Below the pieces are notes generated by a model that saw only the letters and a list, made by a program, of their open reading frames with translations, had not been told where the DNA came from and did no database searches. Position numbers and translations under genes: made by a program. Positions 30,938 through 31,241 of a stretch of DNA of 31,241 bases are shown here, piece after piece. This DNA is from Yinghuangia elevatio (GTDB lineage Bacteria > Actinomycetota > Actinomycetes > Streptomycetales > Streptomycetaceae). Location: assembly GCF_040649515.1 (NCBI RefSeq), contig NZ_JBEZFP010000113.1, positions 1 through 31,241 on the forward strand. Reading direction: 5' to 3'. Numbering within the stretch: the first letter of the stretch is position 1; each line of letters opens with the position of its first letter.

Positions 30938-31241
30938 TCAGACGGTGAGGTCGTCCGGCTTGGCCGCCTTGTCGACCGGCAGGAAGTCGTCGGGAACCGG
31001 GTACTCGCCGAGCAGGTACCGCAGGATCGCCGCGTGCATGGCCTCGACCGGCGCGATCGTCGCCGCCGTCTCGATCCCGGCCGGTGCGGTGACGTTGAAC
31101 TGCGCGAACAGGTAGGTCTGCGCGGCCTGGTCCTCGAGTTGCAGCGCCAGTTTCGCGACGCCGGGCACGTCGGTGACCTTGCCGAGGGCGTCGGTGACCG
31201 CGGCCTGGCTCTTGAGCGGTACGCCGGTGATCGGCGGCTTC
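30938..31241 (-). CDS. Ferritin-like domain protein, C-terminal part (runs off right edge)
   Basis: About 100 residues are visible, in a frame open to the window edge. The segment ALQLEDQAAQTYLFAQF carries a Glu, and APVEAMHAAILRYLLGEYPV has an ExxH pair; together these match the metal-binding helices of the ferritin-like proteins common in Streptomyces. The end is PVPDDFLPVDKAAKPDDLTV. Such proteins bind a di-iron or similar centre and are often exported, but the N-terminus with any signal peptide lies outside the window. It converges on the small membrane-protein gene across the hairpin at 30866-30906. Confidence 0.75.
   Translation of the reverse strand, partial: KPPITGVPLKSQAAVTDALGKVTDVPGVAKLALQLEDQAAQTYLFAQFNVTAPAGIETAATIAPVEAMHAAILRYLLGEYPVPDDFLPVDKAAKPDDLTV

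Overview
The window is high-GC actinobacterial chromosome, most likely Streptomyces or a close relative (Streptomycetaceae). Reasons: GC at nearly every third codon position, frequent GTG starts and one TTG start, many starts placed directly behind a -10-like hexamer (leaderless style), a SigE-family sigma factor, and a run of genes matching the SCO2521-SCO2525 families named after Streptomyces coelicolor. I see no tRNA, rRNA, CRISPR array, insertion sequence or phage gene. Both edges cut a gene.

Layout. 1-584 (-): N-terminal part of a large membrane sensor kinase-like protein. 1049-1869 (-): a small membrane protein and a doubtful small ORF. 1997-2686 (+): a SUKH (SMI1/KNR4) protein. 2767-4187 (-): a SigE-family ECF sigma factor followed by its probable membrane-anchored regulator. 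4384-6451 (+): a TetR regulator and a secreted lipase-like lipoprotein. 6562-12670 (+): a tightly overlapping nitrogen-assimilation operon: GntR/FCD regulator, urea carboxylase and allophanate hydrolase. Together the two enzymes convert urea through allophanate to ammonia and CO2 using ATP. 12758-about 13140 (+): a SUKH-4-like gene that seems truncated.

13146-20642 (-) is the most unusual part: one compact six-gene operon. In transcription order it encodes a VirD4/TraG-type coupling ATPase (preceded by a 23-codon upstream ORF with a strong ribosome binding site), a SCO2525-type SAM methyltransferase, a SCO2524 protein, a SCO2523 ParA-like protein with an altered P-loop, and SCO2522 and SCO2521 proteins, the last three linked by 4-nt stop/start overlaps. 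No relaxase, VirB4, pilin or other conjugation gene is present, so the coupling ATPase appears to have been taken into a chromosomal system of unknown function.

20835-23208 (+) is a cell-surface module: a small LPXTG protein that is almost entirely Pro/Thr/Ser linker, preceded by an ECF-type promoter (GGAAC-N16-CGTCT), then an ECF sigma factor overlapping a single-pass membrane protein with a long Pro/Ser/Thr-rich tail.

23225-30762 holds metabolic and regulatory genes: a GNAT acetyltransferase diverging from a nitroreductase; an amidase diverging from a LacI regulator, with two identical 16-bp palindromes between them; an isolated cobF with a strongly structured leader; a PaaI-like thioesterase; a KDPG-aldolase-family protein lacking the Schiff-base lysine; and a small membrane protein. 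A strong hairpin (30866-30906) separates the last of these from a ferritin-like gene cut by the right edge.
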